Origin: Candidatus Peribacteraceae bacterium
GTDB lineage: Bacteria > Patescibacteriota > Gracilibacteria > Peribacterales > Peribacteraceae
NCBI GenBank assembly: GCA_028711445.1
Contig: JAQTSD010000006.1
Location: 1 to 53,425 of the forward strand
Direction of reading: 5' to 3'
DNA length: 53,425 bases
Shown here: piece after piece, positions 29,637 to 38,965 of the stretch
How the letters are laid out: every line of letters starts with the position of its first letter
Position numbering within the stretch: the stretch's first letter is position 1
Position numbers and translations under genes: made by a program
Notes under the pieces: generated by a model
What the model was told of the DNA's origin: nothing
The model's input: only the letters and a program-made list of their open reading frames with translations
Database searches by the model: none

Positions 29637-30338
29637 TTATCTCACTCCTGCCAGCAAACGCTTGCCGGGCTTGAGAACCGGAGCACTCGGACGCGCGACC
29701 ACGGTGGATTCCTCGGTGACCCGGTCGCCGGTGCCGGCGAGCTGGAGCATGGAACGAGGGTCGGTTTCATCAATGGCACGATTGATGAATGTGCCACGCC
29801 ACGCTCCCAACGCAAGTTCTTGATGAACGATACGGATAATCTTGCGCCAGTCGACGGAATTACAACTGTACGCGTCGATGCGAACGTGCGGGTGTTTTCC
29901 CGGTTTTTCGAAGTAGTGCCCGCTGATGTGGCTGGTGGTGATGGGTTGGATGAATGACCAGCCTGGTGCGCGCAGGTCGGAGGCGGGATAGATGCTCAAA
30001 GGCCCTAGCATCTTCATACCGAGGGCGGCCAGGAGGTGATTGACGAGGGTGTGTGTGATCAGTTCGTAACGTGAGGCATCGAGAGGGCGTTCCAGGTACG
30101 CATCGAGGATGAAATGCTCGTGTGTGAGTTCGAGGCCGGGGTCTGGAGGGCGGGAGTGCAACACCTGTAGAAACGGGAGAGGAGGGCTCACTGTTTCCTG
30201 ATTTCTCAGGACAAGAGGGGATTTTGGGGTTTTCCGCAGCCGGATGCAAGGAAAAACCCATGGATTATTCGGAGGTTGGTGTTGCGGAGTACGGAGCGGG
30301 CATTGCCTCGAAGGCGTGTAAAAAAGAGCATAGAACAA
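29637..30338 (-). CDS. SpeD-like protein, paralog of 24977..25492 (true start probably internal)
   Basis: FILDAYLERPLD ... GWSFIQPITTSHISGHYFEKPGKHPHVRIDAYSC parallels 24977 ORF. Confidence 0.6.
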   Translation of the reverse strand: MFYALFYTPSRQCPLRTPQHQPPNNPWVFPCIRLRKTPKSPLVLRNQETVSPPLPFLQVLHSRPPDPGLELTHEHFILDAYLERPLDASRYELITHTLVNHLLAALGMKMLGPLSIYPASDLRAPGWSFIQPITTSHISGHYFEKPGKHPHVRIDAYSCNSVDWRKIIRIVHQELALGAWRGTFINRAIDETDPRSMLQLAGTGDRVTEESTVVARPSAPVLKPGKRLLAGVR

Positions 30339-30393
30339 GAGTTGTGAACAGAGTGATGTGCTTTTAGAAGGGCTCGAGAGAAAATTGACGTAA

Positions 30394-30418
30394 AGAGACC
30401 CGTCATCAGCGGGTCTCT
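30394..30418. terminator. Hairpin terminator downstream of H+-PPase
   Basis: AGAGACCCG TCATCAG CGGGTCTCT. Confidence 0.6.
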
Positions 30419-30440
30419 TGAAAACGAACTGATTATTTTC

Positions 30441-32564
30441 TCAGATGAACAGCGCTGCAAGGGCGAGCGTCAGTGTGGAGAACAGCTTGATGAGCACGTG
30501 GAGGCTCGGGCCGGCGGTGTCCTTGAACGGATCGCCCACGGTATCGCCCGTGACTGCCGCTTGATGGGCCGGACTGCGCTTGCCGCCGAGGTGGCCCGTC
30601 TCGATGAATTTCTTCGCATTGTCCCACGCGCCGCCGGCATTGTTCAGGTAGGCAGCGAGCACGACGCCCGTGATGGTGCCCACCATAAGCAGGCCCGCGA
30701 CGGCTTCCGCGCGGAAGAGGACACCCACGACGATCGGGGCAGCGACTGCCACGATGCCCGGGAGGATCATTTCCTTGAGCGCGGCCTTCGTCGCGATGTC
30801 CACGGCTGCCGCGTAATCCGGCTCGGTCGTCCCTTCCATGATGCCTTTCTTCTCCCTGAACTGCTTGCGCACCTCCTCCACGATGACGCCTGCCGCGCGC
30901 CCGACGGCGCGGATGGTGAGCGAAGTGAAGAAGAAAACGACCATCGCGCCGAGGAAGGCGCCGACGAAGACGGGGACCTTGGCAAGGTCCACTACCGTCA
31001 GGTGCGCCTCCTCCAGGAATGCGGAGAAGAGCAGGAAGGCTGCGAGAGCCGCGGAGCCCACGGCGTAGCCCTTCGTGAGAGCTTTGGTCGTGTTGCCTGT
31101 GGCGTCAAGCTCATCGGTCACGCGGCGCATCTCCTCCGGGGCCTTACTCATCTCCACGATGCCTCCGGCGTTGTCCGTGATCGGGCCGAACATGTCCATG
31201 GCGAGCACGTAGCCCACCATTGCGAGCATACCCATCGTCGCGACTGCCGTGCCGTAGAGACCACCGGCGGGCAGGCCGGACTGCGTGCCGAACCAGTAGG
31301 AGGCGAAGAGGGCCACACAGACCGTCAGTACGGAAAGCCCCGTGGACTCCATGCCGATGGCCGTTCCTGAGATGATGTTCGTCGCATGGCCTGTCGTGGA
31401 GGCCTGTGCGATGGATTGCACGGGGCGGTACTGCTTGCCGGTGTAGTAATCCGTGATGTAGACGAAGGCGACACTTGTCAGAATGCCGACGACACCGCAG
31501 AAGAAGAACCAGGGGGCAGAATTCTGCAGATTGAAGAACGTCGTGAAGGCCTCCGGGATCGTCTGGAATCCGGAGGTGGAGAGCATGAGGGCTGCGCAAA
31601 CGAAGAGCGCAAAAGTCGTCATGACCGTGGTGATCCAGTAGCCGCGCACCATAGCTTGCATGGGTGGTTCGCCTTCTTTTGCGTGCACGGTATAGACACC
31701 GAGGATGGTGGCGATGAGCCCCAGCGAGCGCAGCACCAGCGGGAACAGGATTCCCTTGAGACCGAAGGTCGGGTAGAGCCCGACGCCGAGGATCATTGCA
31801 CCGATGTTTTCCGCAGAGATGGATTCGAAGAGGTCCGCGCCGCGGCCCGCGCAGTCGCCGACGTTGTCGCCGACGAGGTCCGCTACGACGGCCGGGTTGC
31901 GCGGATCATCCTCCGGGATGCCCGCTTCGATCTTGCCGACGAGGTCCGCGCCGACGTCTGCCGCTTTCGTGTAGATCCCTCCGCCGAGCTGGGCGAAGAG
32001 TGCCACGAAGCTCGCGCCGAACCCGTAACCGACGATGAGAGCCGGGATGCGAACGACTTCGAGATGCATGATGAAGCGATAGAAGAGGTACAGGCCGCTG
32101 ATACCAAGAAGGCTCAAGGCCGTGATGACGAGCGCCGAGACCGTCCCGCCTCTGAGTGCCATCTTCAGAGCACTGTCTACGCCACCTCGCGAAGCATCGG
32201 CCGTTTTTAAGTTCGCTTTCGTCGCGACGACCATGCTCACGACCCCCGCTACCCCTGAGAGGAGCGACCCTAAGAGGAAGGAAACACCTACCTCCAAGCC
32301 GCGCTGCCAGCCTTCACCGGGAGCGCCGGTAAAGCCGTAGGCTGCGATCATGGCAACGGCGACGACGACCGTGAGGATGACAATCGTGCGGTACTGTCGG
32401 CGGATGAATGCGCGTGCGCCGACCGAGATGGCATGCGCCACCTTTTGCATGGCGGCTGTGCCGTCACCGGCGGCCGTCACGCCGCGCCAGAAGACGAGGC
32501 TGTAGAGGAGCCCGGCGATCGCGACGACGGGCGCGAAGATCTCTAAAGTGAGAGAGGTGTCCAT
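30441..32564 (-). CDS. hppA: Membrane-bound proton/sodium-translocating pyrophosphatase
   Basis: ADVGADLVGKIEAGIPEDDPRNPAVVADLVGDNVGDCAGRGADLFES; TVGDPFKDTAGPSLHVLIKL. Confidence 0.97.
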   Translation of the reverse strand: MDTSLTLEIFAPVVAIAGLLYSLVFWRGVTAAGDGTAAMQKVAHAISVGARAFIRRQYRTIVILTVVVAVAMIAAYGFTGAPGEGWQRGLEVGVSFLLGSLLSGVAGVVSMVVATKANLKTADASRGGVDSALKMALRGGTVSALVITALSLLGISGLYLFYRFIMHLEVVRIPALIVGYGFGASFVALFAQLGGGIYTKAADVGADLVGKIEAGIPEDDPRNPAVVADLVGDNVGDCAGRGADLFESISAENIGAMILGVGLYPTFGLKGILFPLVLRSLGLIATILGVYTVHAKEGEPPMQAMVRGYWITTVMTTFALFVCAALMLSTSGFQTIPEAFTTFFNLQNSAPWFFFCGVVGILTSVAFVYITDYYTGKQYRPVQSIAQASTTGHATNIISGTAIGMESTGLSVLTVCVALFASYWFGTQSGLPAGGLYGTAVATMGMLAMVGYVLAMDMFGPITDNAGGIVEMSKAPEEMRRVTDELDATGNTTKALTKGYAVGSAALAAFLLFSAFLEEAHLTVVDLAKVPVFVGAFLGAMVVFFFTSLTIRAVGRAAGVIVEEVRKQFREKKGIMEGTTEPDYAAAVDIATKAALKEMILPGIVAVAAPIVVGVLFRAEAVAGLLMVGTITGVVLAAYLNNAGGAWDNAKKFIETGHLGGKRSPAHQAAVTGDTVGDPFKDTAGPSLHVLIKLFSTLTLALAALFI

Positions 32565-32790
32565 GGTGATGAGGGAAAAGGGCAGGAAGAAGGGGCTTCC
32601 GGGCAGGACGCCTGGAAGGTTACTGAGAGGGTAAGGGAATGGGGAGAAAAGTCAACTTTCTACCCAGCAGCGGCCGTCCCTGGCCGCGGCACTACGATGC
32701 ATCTTTTCCACCTTTGTCCGGGCGGCTTGGGGTGGTTTTGGGCAGGTCGTGAATCGCGCGGACGTCCTTTCATGGTTTTCGATTTTTCTC

Positions 32791-32836
32791 TGTCGGGGGA
32801 CCAGGGAACCTTGTCCGGTTCCCTAGACCCCCCGAC
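32791..32836. other. Long hairpin TGTCGGGGGACCAGGGAACC / GGTTCCCTAGACCCCCCGACA
   Basis: Read directly. Confidence 0.7.
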
Positions 32837-32864
32837 ACCCCCCTTACCTTCCTGACTCCAAGCT

Positions 32865-32892
32865 GGGAGGGAAACCATACGGTTTCCCTCCC
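32865..32892. other. Hairpin GGGAGGGAAACC ATAC GGTTTCCCTCCC
   Basis: Perfect 12-bp stem, 4-nt loop. Confidence 0.8.
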
Positions 32893-33033
32893 TCCCATCC
32901 CACCTTTCCCTTTTGTAAAAATGCACGAAGCGTGGGTCATAGCTGTCCCGAGAAATTCAGGCGGGCAGTGGCGCGCCTACCCGCCATATGTCGTACAACG
33001 GCGGCTCGCAGGGCGCCGAAGGTTTCATCTGAA

Positions 33034-33065
33034 CCGCAGCTGGGACTCGCGAGTCCCAGCTGCGG
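33034..33065. other. Perfect 32-bp palindrome CCGCAGCTGGGACTCGCGAGTCCCAGCTGCGG
   Basis: Self-complementary over its full length with no spacer. Confidence 0.9.
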
Positions 33066-33088
33066 GAAGGAAGCAGTGGAATGAGGCC

Positions 33089-33688
33089 TCACCGTGCCAT
33101 CCACCTATACAGCCAGCAGGCAACGACGGCGCCGATGAGGGGACCTGAGAGGTACGCCCACGAGACGGAACCGATGCCGATGGCGACGGCGGGATTCAAA
33201 ACTCCGTTCGAAGTTGCCATGGCCAGCAGAATGCCGAGCAGGAGCGAGCCGCCAATCGTGAGGCCCGAAGCACCCGAGGACACTTTGTTATGGACGACTG
33301 CGCAGATGCCGAGCAATAGCAGGAAGGCACCGAGTGCTTCGGCGAACAAGATCAACCCCGATGCGTCGACAGTGATGATGGGGAGATCACCGAGAATGTA
33401 AGGGGCCGCTTTGAGCACAATCACAGCGCCGAGCACTTGCGCGACGACATATTTGAGCGCTTCCCACGCGTCCATTTTGCGAATGCTCCAGAGGCCGATG
33501 GTGACGGCGGGATTCACGTGTGCGCCACTGATCTGACCGATGATGTACACCAGAAGTCCGAGGGTGAGACCTGCGACAACGGGAACGCTCAAGGGCAGCG
33601 AGTACTTGAGTGCGGTGAGCACGGCGAACGTGAGGATGGCCGTACCGAGCAGTTCCGCCGTGTACTTGCGCCAATACATCTTTTGCAT
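33089..33688 (-). CDS. MIP family channel (aquaporin-like)
   Basis: Two NPA boxes: GAHVNPAVTIG and GVLNPAVAIG. Confidence 0.93.
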   Translation of the reverse strand: MQKMYWRKYTAELLGTAILTFAVLTALKYSLPLSVPVVAGLTLGLLVYIIGQISGAHVNPAVTIGLWSIRKMDAWEALKYVVAQVLGAVIVLKAAPYILGDLPIITVDASGLILFAEALGAFLLLLGICAVVHNKVSSGASGLTIGGSLLLGILLAMATSNGVLNPAVAIGIGSVSWAYLSGPLIGAVVACWLYRWMAR

Positions 33689-33853
33689 GGAAATAAGGGG
33701 GAAAGAATGCTTTTCAGTGTACCACTGTCTTGAGCATAATTGCGTCTGCTTGCAACATGTGCGGGGAGGGAAGCGGCCGCACTTCTTGACTTTGACCTAC
33801 GGGGAACGGACACTGCCCTCCTTTTGCACCATTTCGCTCCCGTTTGTTCTCTC

Positions 33854-35242
33854 ATGGACTACGAAGATAAAATCTTTCACCCGGATTTCCATTCTCAATC
33901 CGAAATGGACGAGTACCTCCGGGCAGTGCATGCCTGCGAACCGGGTGTTCGCTCTCCCATCGAAATCGCCGGAATGTCTTCCGGCATCACCGGATTGAAT
34001 ATGGTCTTGGCAGCCACTCGCAGGCGCATGAGTGTGATCTTTGGAGGAACGGCCATCGGGTACGTTGAACACGAGAAACAGATTCAGGCGCAATCCAGCC
34101 AGGAATCCCGGGTGAAGTGCTATCAAGACGGAAATGTCGAAACGATGCTGAGAGTTGCGGCCGAGGCGCGGGAACAACGCCCCTTCGGGATCATCGGTGC
34201 CAATTTCTTGGCGGCGGCGCCGGATTCCATGAAACTCATTGAAGCGGTATGCAAACAAGGAAAGATCAACGAAATCGTGGTGGGAGCGGGGATCCTCCGG
34301 AAGCTTCCGGAGCTGATGGCACGGTATCCAAAGATTTACTACACTGTCATTTCGTCTTCCATGCGGGTGACGGATCTGCTCTGGGGTTTGGGAGGTGAGA
34401 ACGGACGGAAGCCCTCCCGGTGCTACTATGAAAGTCCCGTCGGGCTCTTCCAAGGAGAAGGTGCAGGCGGCCATATCGGTGCACGAGACAAGTGGGAAGG
34501 AATGGGTAGGCCGCGTCCCGTTCCGACATCAGAGGAGTTGCAAGCTCTCGGCTCCTCCATCGATTGGGGGGCAGTATTGATGCAAATTAGAAAAGATCAG
34601 GAGCACTTTGATCCGCACAAGTACGATCCGGAGCGGTTTTTGGAGGAATTCAAAACACTCCACCCGCGCACTCCGCTCGGATTCGGAGGGGGCGTTGATT
34701 TCAAAAGGGATATCGATCTCCTTCTCGCAATGGGTTATGACTATGCAGCCATTGGCTCCGTCGCTCTCCTTTCGCGTGCATCCGGGATGCCGCTCCATCT
34801 GAAGGAGGAATGCTATTTGGACAGGAGCGGGCGATATGCCGTGGAAGTCGTGGACTCGAGTCCGTCCGGCATCACCTCAAGACGTCTGCGAACTCCTGAA
34901 GATGAACGGCGGCCCGTGACCGAGGAGATTGCTGAGAGGACGCGTGGACAGTGCGTGAAATGCATCGGTGAGCGTTGCAGGTTCAACAGGCCGGGAGGGG
35001 AGAATCAATACTACTGCATAAAAGAACATCTCATCGCAACGCAAAAAGGAGAGAGGGGTGGAGTGATGTTTGTCGGCAGCGTGCAGAGAATTCGCGACGA
35101 TTCAAATTTTGAACAAGTCTATGTGGACGAGCAGGGCAACCCCCGCAGTCCAGAATTCGATACTTCTATTGATTATCATGTACTTGGAAAACTCCCGGTG
35201 AAAAAAGGATCTCAGCAGTTGGAATTCGCTCCGAAGGATTGA
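33854..35242 (+). CDS. Nitronate monooxygenase-like (FMN TIM-barrel) protein with C-terminal Cys cluster
   Basis: IAGMSSGITGLNMVLAATRRRMSVIFGGTAIGYV, GIIGANFLAAAPDS, LGFGGGVDFKRDIDLLLAMGYDYAAIGS; C-terminal CVKCIGERCRFNRPGGENQYYC. Confidence 0.7.
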   Translation: MDYEDKIFHPDFHSQSEMDEYLRAVHACEPGVRSPIEIAGMSSGITGLNMVLAATRRRMSVIFGGTAIGYVEHEKQIQAQSSQESRVKCYQDGNVETMLRVAAEAREQRPFGIIGANFLAAAPDSMKLIEAVCKQGKINEIVVGAGILRKLPELMARYPKIYYTVISSSMRVTDLLWGLGGENGRKPSRCYYESPVGLFQGEGAGGHIGARDKWEGMGRPRPVPTSEELQALGSSIDWGAVLMQIRKDQEHFDPHKYDPERFLEEFKTLHPRTPLGFGGGVDFKRDIDLLLAMGYDYAAIGSVALLSRASGMPLHLKEECYLDRSGRYAVEVVDSSPSGITSRRLRTPEDERRPVTEEIAERTRGQCVKCIGERCRFNRPGGENQYYCIKEHLIATQKGERGGVMFVGSVQRIRDDSNFEQVYVDEQGNPRSPEFDTSIDYHVLGKLPVKKGSQQLEFAPKD

Positions 35243-35278
35243 CGAAAATCGCGATGGTCTTCGATGCGTGCTTGATCT

Positions 35279-35479
35279 CTAGAACCTGCGCCGTTGGCTC
35301 TCGCTCGGGATGAAGAAGGCGAACCACAGGAACCAGATCAGCCAGATGGCTTCGATGTAATCGCCCTGCACGAGACCGACGATGCCCCGGAATCCGAGGA
35401 TCCCCAGGAGCCCGAAGAGTTTGTTTTTTCGCATGGAAGGAGGGGAATGCTTCCTTGCATCATACCACTTCGCATCCAA
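35279..35479 (-). CDS. Small membrane protein
   Basis: 66 aa, KLFGLLGILGFRGIVGL...IWLIWFLWFAFFIP. Confidence 0.5.
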   Translation of the reverse strand: MDAKWYDARKHSPPSMRKNKLFGLLGILGFRGIVGLVQGDYIEAIWLIWFLWFAFFIPSESQRRRF

Positions 35480-35522
35480 AGTGCTATCGCAGTCCCAAGA
35501 GAAGACTCTTCATTTCTTCCCC

Positions 35523-36917
35523 TTATGCCTGTTTCAGGTTCCTGAGCAGGTCATCGATGTTATCGTAGGTTCTGTGGGCCTGATGTGCATCGATGACAAC
35601 GCGCTCCATCTTCGCCATCGTCACCCCGTCGAGAGCATTTAAGCTAGGCGGCTGGATCTTCAGGGTTGCGAGGAGCTGGCCGACTTGCACGGCGTTGCAC
35701 GCGTCCCAGATGCCGAATGTCCCATTTCGCCACTTCTCGGCTCTGTGGGCGGCGTACAGGCGCTGACCTGCATAGCGGGTGTCCCCCGCGCCTTTCTTGC
35801 TGTCTGCGGGGATGCCGGCGAATGGCGAGGGAAGATAGGCATTGTAGGATGTAGAAAGGCTTTGGAAGACGAGCAGACAACCGCCCGCATCCGTCACAGT
35901 CGCCATGCGAGTGCGGCCTCCGTTCTTGCGCATGTAGTGTTCGCGCAGAGCAGAGGGGAGCCTTCTCCACAAATCCTCCTTCTGTTCCGGAGTCATCTTG
36001 TCCTCATCTCCGGGGTCCTTGCCAAGGAAGACGGTTGCCATTTCCTGAAGGTTTCCGTTGACCATATCGAGGAACGGGAGAGCCTTCTCGATGTGGGGCA
36101 TCCGCGTCGGACTATGGAGATCCGTTGCCACGATCGGACAGAAGCCGGACAGATGCTCGGCAAACCACGCGAAGCGCTCGCCGTCTGTCGTATCCATGCC
36201 GTCCTCCCACTGCCAGAGGCCGGGGTAGTAGGCTGCCACGCAATCCGGCTCCGTGCAGGCGATCTCAAAGAGATCTTCCTTATCCGCCATCGCCGAGCCG
36301 CCTGCGCCGGGGCGGAAGTAGATGGCCCTGTTCCCCTGCGCGACGACGCCTTTGACGGCAGCCTGCTGTGTTCTGACGAGTGATAGACCGCTCGTCTTCC
36401 CCTGACATCGCCGTGCCCACTGTTCGATGTTTGCGGGGATCTTCTTTTGGTAGATATCTCCAACGACGTCTCCTTCTCCGCCCAGTCGCATCGAGATGAT
36501 CCATCTCATAGTCGCCTGCATATCCGCGATACGCGCGCCGGGGGCCAATCGTTCCGCCTCTTCGTTTGCCAGAATGAGAGACATGATTTGTGCCGGGTTA
36601 CCGATACCCCCCGTTGTCCCGTGTTCGAGCGCCTCTCGCGATGGCATTGCGAAGATGCTCCCCGCCGATCCGTCTCGCAACGTGATCTTCCCTGCGCTAT
36701 CGACGGTTGCGAGATTCCCCATGGCGGGGTCCTCTGAAAAATCCCCCTTCTCTTCGCAGTCGAGTGCCGGTATGCCCCAGTCGATGACGGTCGTACCCTG
36801 CTTGCGTGATGGGGAGATTTCCAGTTGGGCGATTTCGTCGTCGGTGTATCCCCATGCCCTCAAGCGCTCGGGGGTGAGGATGGGATGGGGAGAGGGAGAG
36901 AGGTGTTCGAGAGACAT
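35523..36917 (-). CDS. PfkB-like carbohydrate kinase-fold protein (tentative)
   Basis: VAAYYPGLWQWEDG, DMVNGNLQEMATVFLG, VTDAGGCLLVF, IWDACNAVQVGQLLATL: PfkB-like order of motifs but divergent. Confidence 0.45.
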   Translation of the reverse strand: MSLEHLSPSPHPILTPERLRAWGYTDDEIAQLEISPSRKQGTTVIDWGIPALDCEEKGDFSEDPAMGNLATVDSAGKITLRDGSAGSIFAMPSREALEHGTTGGIGNPAQIMSLILANEEAERLAPGARIADMQATMRWIISMRLGGEGDVVGDIYQKKIPANIEQWARRCQGKTSGLSLVRTQQAAVKGVVAQGNRAIYFRPGAGGSAMADKEDLFEIACTEPDCVAAYYPGLWQWEDGMDTTDGERFAWFAEHLSGFCPIVATDLHSPTRMPHIEKALPFLDMVNGNLQEMATVFLGKDPGDEDKMTPEQKEDLWRRLPSALREHYMRKNGGRTRMATVTDAGGCLLVFQSLSTSYNAYLPSPFAGIPADSKKGAGDTRYAGQRLYAAHRAEKWRNGTFGIWDACNAVQVGQLLATLKIQPPSLNALDGVTMAKMERVVIDAHQAHRTYDNIDDLLRNLKQA

Positions 36918-37127
36918 AGGAGGGAAGGGATAGTGGAAGCCTCGGATCCTGTCAAGGTTTCACGGAATGCGTCACCAAGAAAATGCATGCAAAAAGCGTG
37001 AAGTCGCTTTTCCTTGAGGAAATGCTGACGAAGGAGAAGATTCGACGGAGAAATTTTGCCTCCGAAGATCCTGGATATTCTTCGTGGAGAAGTGTGCATA
37101 TAGGACTACGATGCTCTCATTCACCCA

Positions 37128-38375
37128 ATGTCAGATACTCTCCATTCCTCAGGTTCGAGCTTCCTCACGCTCGGGATCGCTCCGCAGATCCTCCAGATCC
37201 TTGAGAGCCGGCACCTCGTGACACCCACTCCCATCCAGCAGCAGTCGATCCCGCCTGCGATCGAGGGGAAAGATATCGTCGGCATCGCGCAGACGGGGAC
37301 GGGCAAGACCTTCGCGTTCGGCATTCCCATGCTCCAGCGGCTCGCGCAAGGGTTGGGGCGTGGACTCATCATCGTGCCGACCCGTGAGCTTGCCACGCAG
37401 GTGGATGATGCGCTCCGTATCTTCGCTCCGGCGCTCGGCATCCGCACGGCCGTGCTCATCGGAGGAGCGTCCATGTATCTCCAGAAGGAGATGATCCGTC
37501 GGAATCCCCGCATCGTCATCGCAACACCCGGACGCCTCAATGATCACCTGAAGCAGGGGACCATCACCTTGAGAGAAGTGAATATTCTTGTCCTCGACGA
37601 AGCGGATCGCATGCTCGACATGGGTTTCCGTCCGCAGATCGAGGAAATCTTCCGACACGTGCCACGCGAGAGACAGACGATGCTTTTCTCCGCCACCATG
37701 CCACCTGAGATCATGAAGCTGGCCCAGGCGCACATGAAGCTACCCATTCGCATCGAAGTAGCTCCATCCGGGACAACGGCGAAGGGAATCCAGCAGGAAC
37801 TCTTCATCGTTCAGAAGATGGAGAAGTTGCCACTACTCGAGACGTTGCTCGCAGAACACCGTGGATCGATCCTGGTCTTCTCCCGCACGAAGCACGGAGC
37901 AAAAAAGATCACAAAAGCTCTCAGAGATACGGGCAACAGTGCCGCGGAGATTCATGCCAATCGCTCGCTCGGTCAGCGGCGAGAGGCACTTCAGGGATTC
38001 AAGACGGGTAGGTATCGCATCCTCGTCGCCACGGACATCGCGGCGCGCGGCATCGATGTCACGGGGATCGAAGTCGTGATCAATTTCGATCTGCCCGATG
38101 ATCCGCATGACTACGTCCACCGTATCGGTCGCACGGCGAGAGCCGGCAGGGAAGGTCGTGCGATCTCCTTCGCCACTGCGGAACAGCGGGCCACAGTTCG
38201 CGATATCGAGCGGCTCGTTCGTTCGACACTGCAGCGCAGGTCCACACCCGCCCTTCCGAAGCGTGCGCCGCTGCCCGTGGATCATGAGCCTCATCGCGCC
38301 CAGCCGACTGCACGCGCGGCACAGCAGCGTCCGCACAGGCACTTCGGGTCGTCGAGGCGGCATGGGCGCAGATGA
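37128..38375 (+). CDS. DEAD-box RNA helicase
   Basis: GIAQTGTGKTFAFGIPML, PTRELATQV, LDEADRMLDMGF, SATMP, HRIGRTARAGREG. Confidence 0.97.
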   Translation: MSDTLHSSGSSFLTLGIAPQILQILESRHLVTPTPIQQQSIPPAIEGKDIVGIAQTGTGKTFAFGIPMLQRLAQGLGRGLIIVPTRELATQVDDALRIFAPALGIRTAVLIGGASMYLQKEMIRRNPRIVIATPGRLNDHLKQGTITLREVNILVLDEADRMLDMGFRPQIEEIFRHVPRERQTMLFSATMPPEIMKLAQAHMKLPIRIEVAPSGTTAKGIQQELFIVQKMEKLPLLETLLAEHRGSILVFSRTKHGAKKITKALRDTGNSAAEIHANRSLGQRREALQGFKTGRYRILVATDIAARGIDVTGIEVVINFDLPDDPHDYVHRIGRTARAGREGRAISFATAEQRATVRDIERLVRSTLQRRSTPALPKRAPLPVDHEPHRAQPTARAAQQRPHRHFGSSRRHGRR

Positions 38376-38479
38376 GAGGCTTCAATTCCTATATAAGAAT
38401 AACGGGAATTGGCTCCCTGGGTTGGTTGTTTCTAGGACTGAAGATGATTGACGTGGCCCTGAAGCAGTACCTCACCATG

Positions 38480-38764
38480 TCACTCATCTCCGCCTTCGCC
38501 ACACAGCTCTCTCACGAGAGCCACCACGCCATCATCTTCAAGAAACTGAACGGGCTGATCTCCCACTTGGATGGCATAGCAATCGTCCCCGGCCTCTTCG
38601 TCAGAATTATCTTCATACGCGCCCCCGGATACTGCGAGAGCCATGATCTGAGTGGCTGTTAACTGCTGTAGTGATTCCAATTGGCTTGGATCAATTCTCA
38701 CCGCGCTTTTGACCGGCCCTTCGCCTTCGTGTGGAACGATGCTCAGACCTCGAATGCTGTTCAT
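38480..38764 (-). CDS. Hypothetical protein
   Basis: Start MNSIRGLSIVPHEG at 38764; AT-rich upstream promoter TTGACATATATTAAATATACTT. Confidence 0.5.
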   Translation of the reverse strand: MNSIRGLSIVPHEGEGPVKSAVRIDPSQLESLQQLTATQIMALAVSGGAYEDNSDEEAGDDCYAIQVGDQPVQFLEDDGVVALVRELCGEGGDE

Positions 38765-38965
38765 GGGTGGAAAGGAAATTGTGAATACTTTACAAGTATA
38801 TTTAATATATGTCAACCCAGTCTGTTGTTTTCAGAACGTCACATCCCTCTGGTTATCCGAGGCAGAATCCCGCACCGCTGCTTGCCTGTCCGCTGACGCG
38901 CATGAGCGATTGAATCTCAAAGTAGCCGATCGGTTGTCCGATCGGCGACTTTGGAGATGATGGTT

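Noticed and set aside
30498-32210. Plus-strand ORFs (290 and 274 aa) within hppA
   Set aside because: Antisense to a confidently identified H+-PPase.
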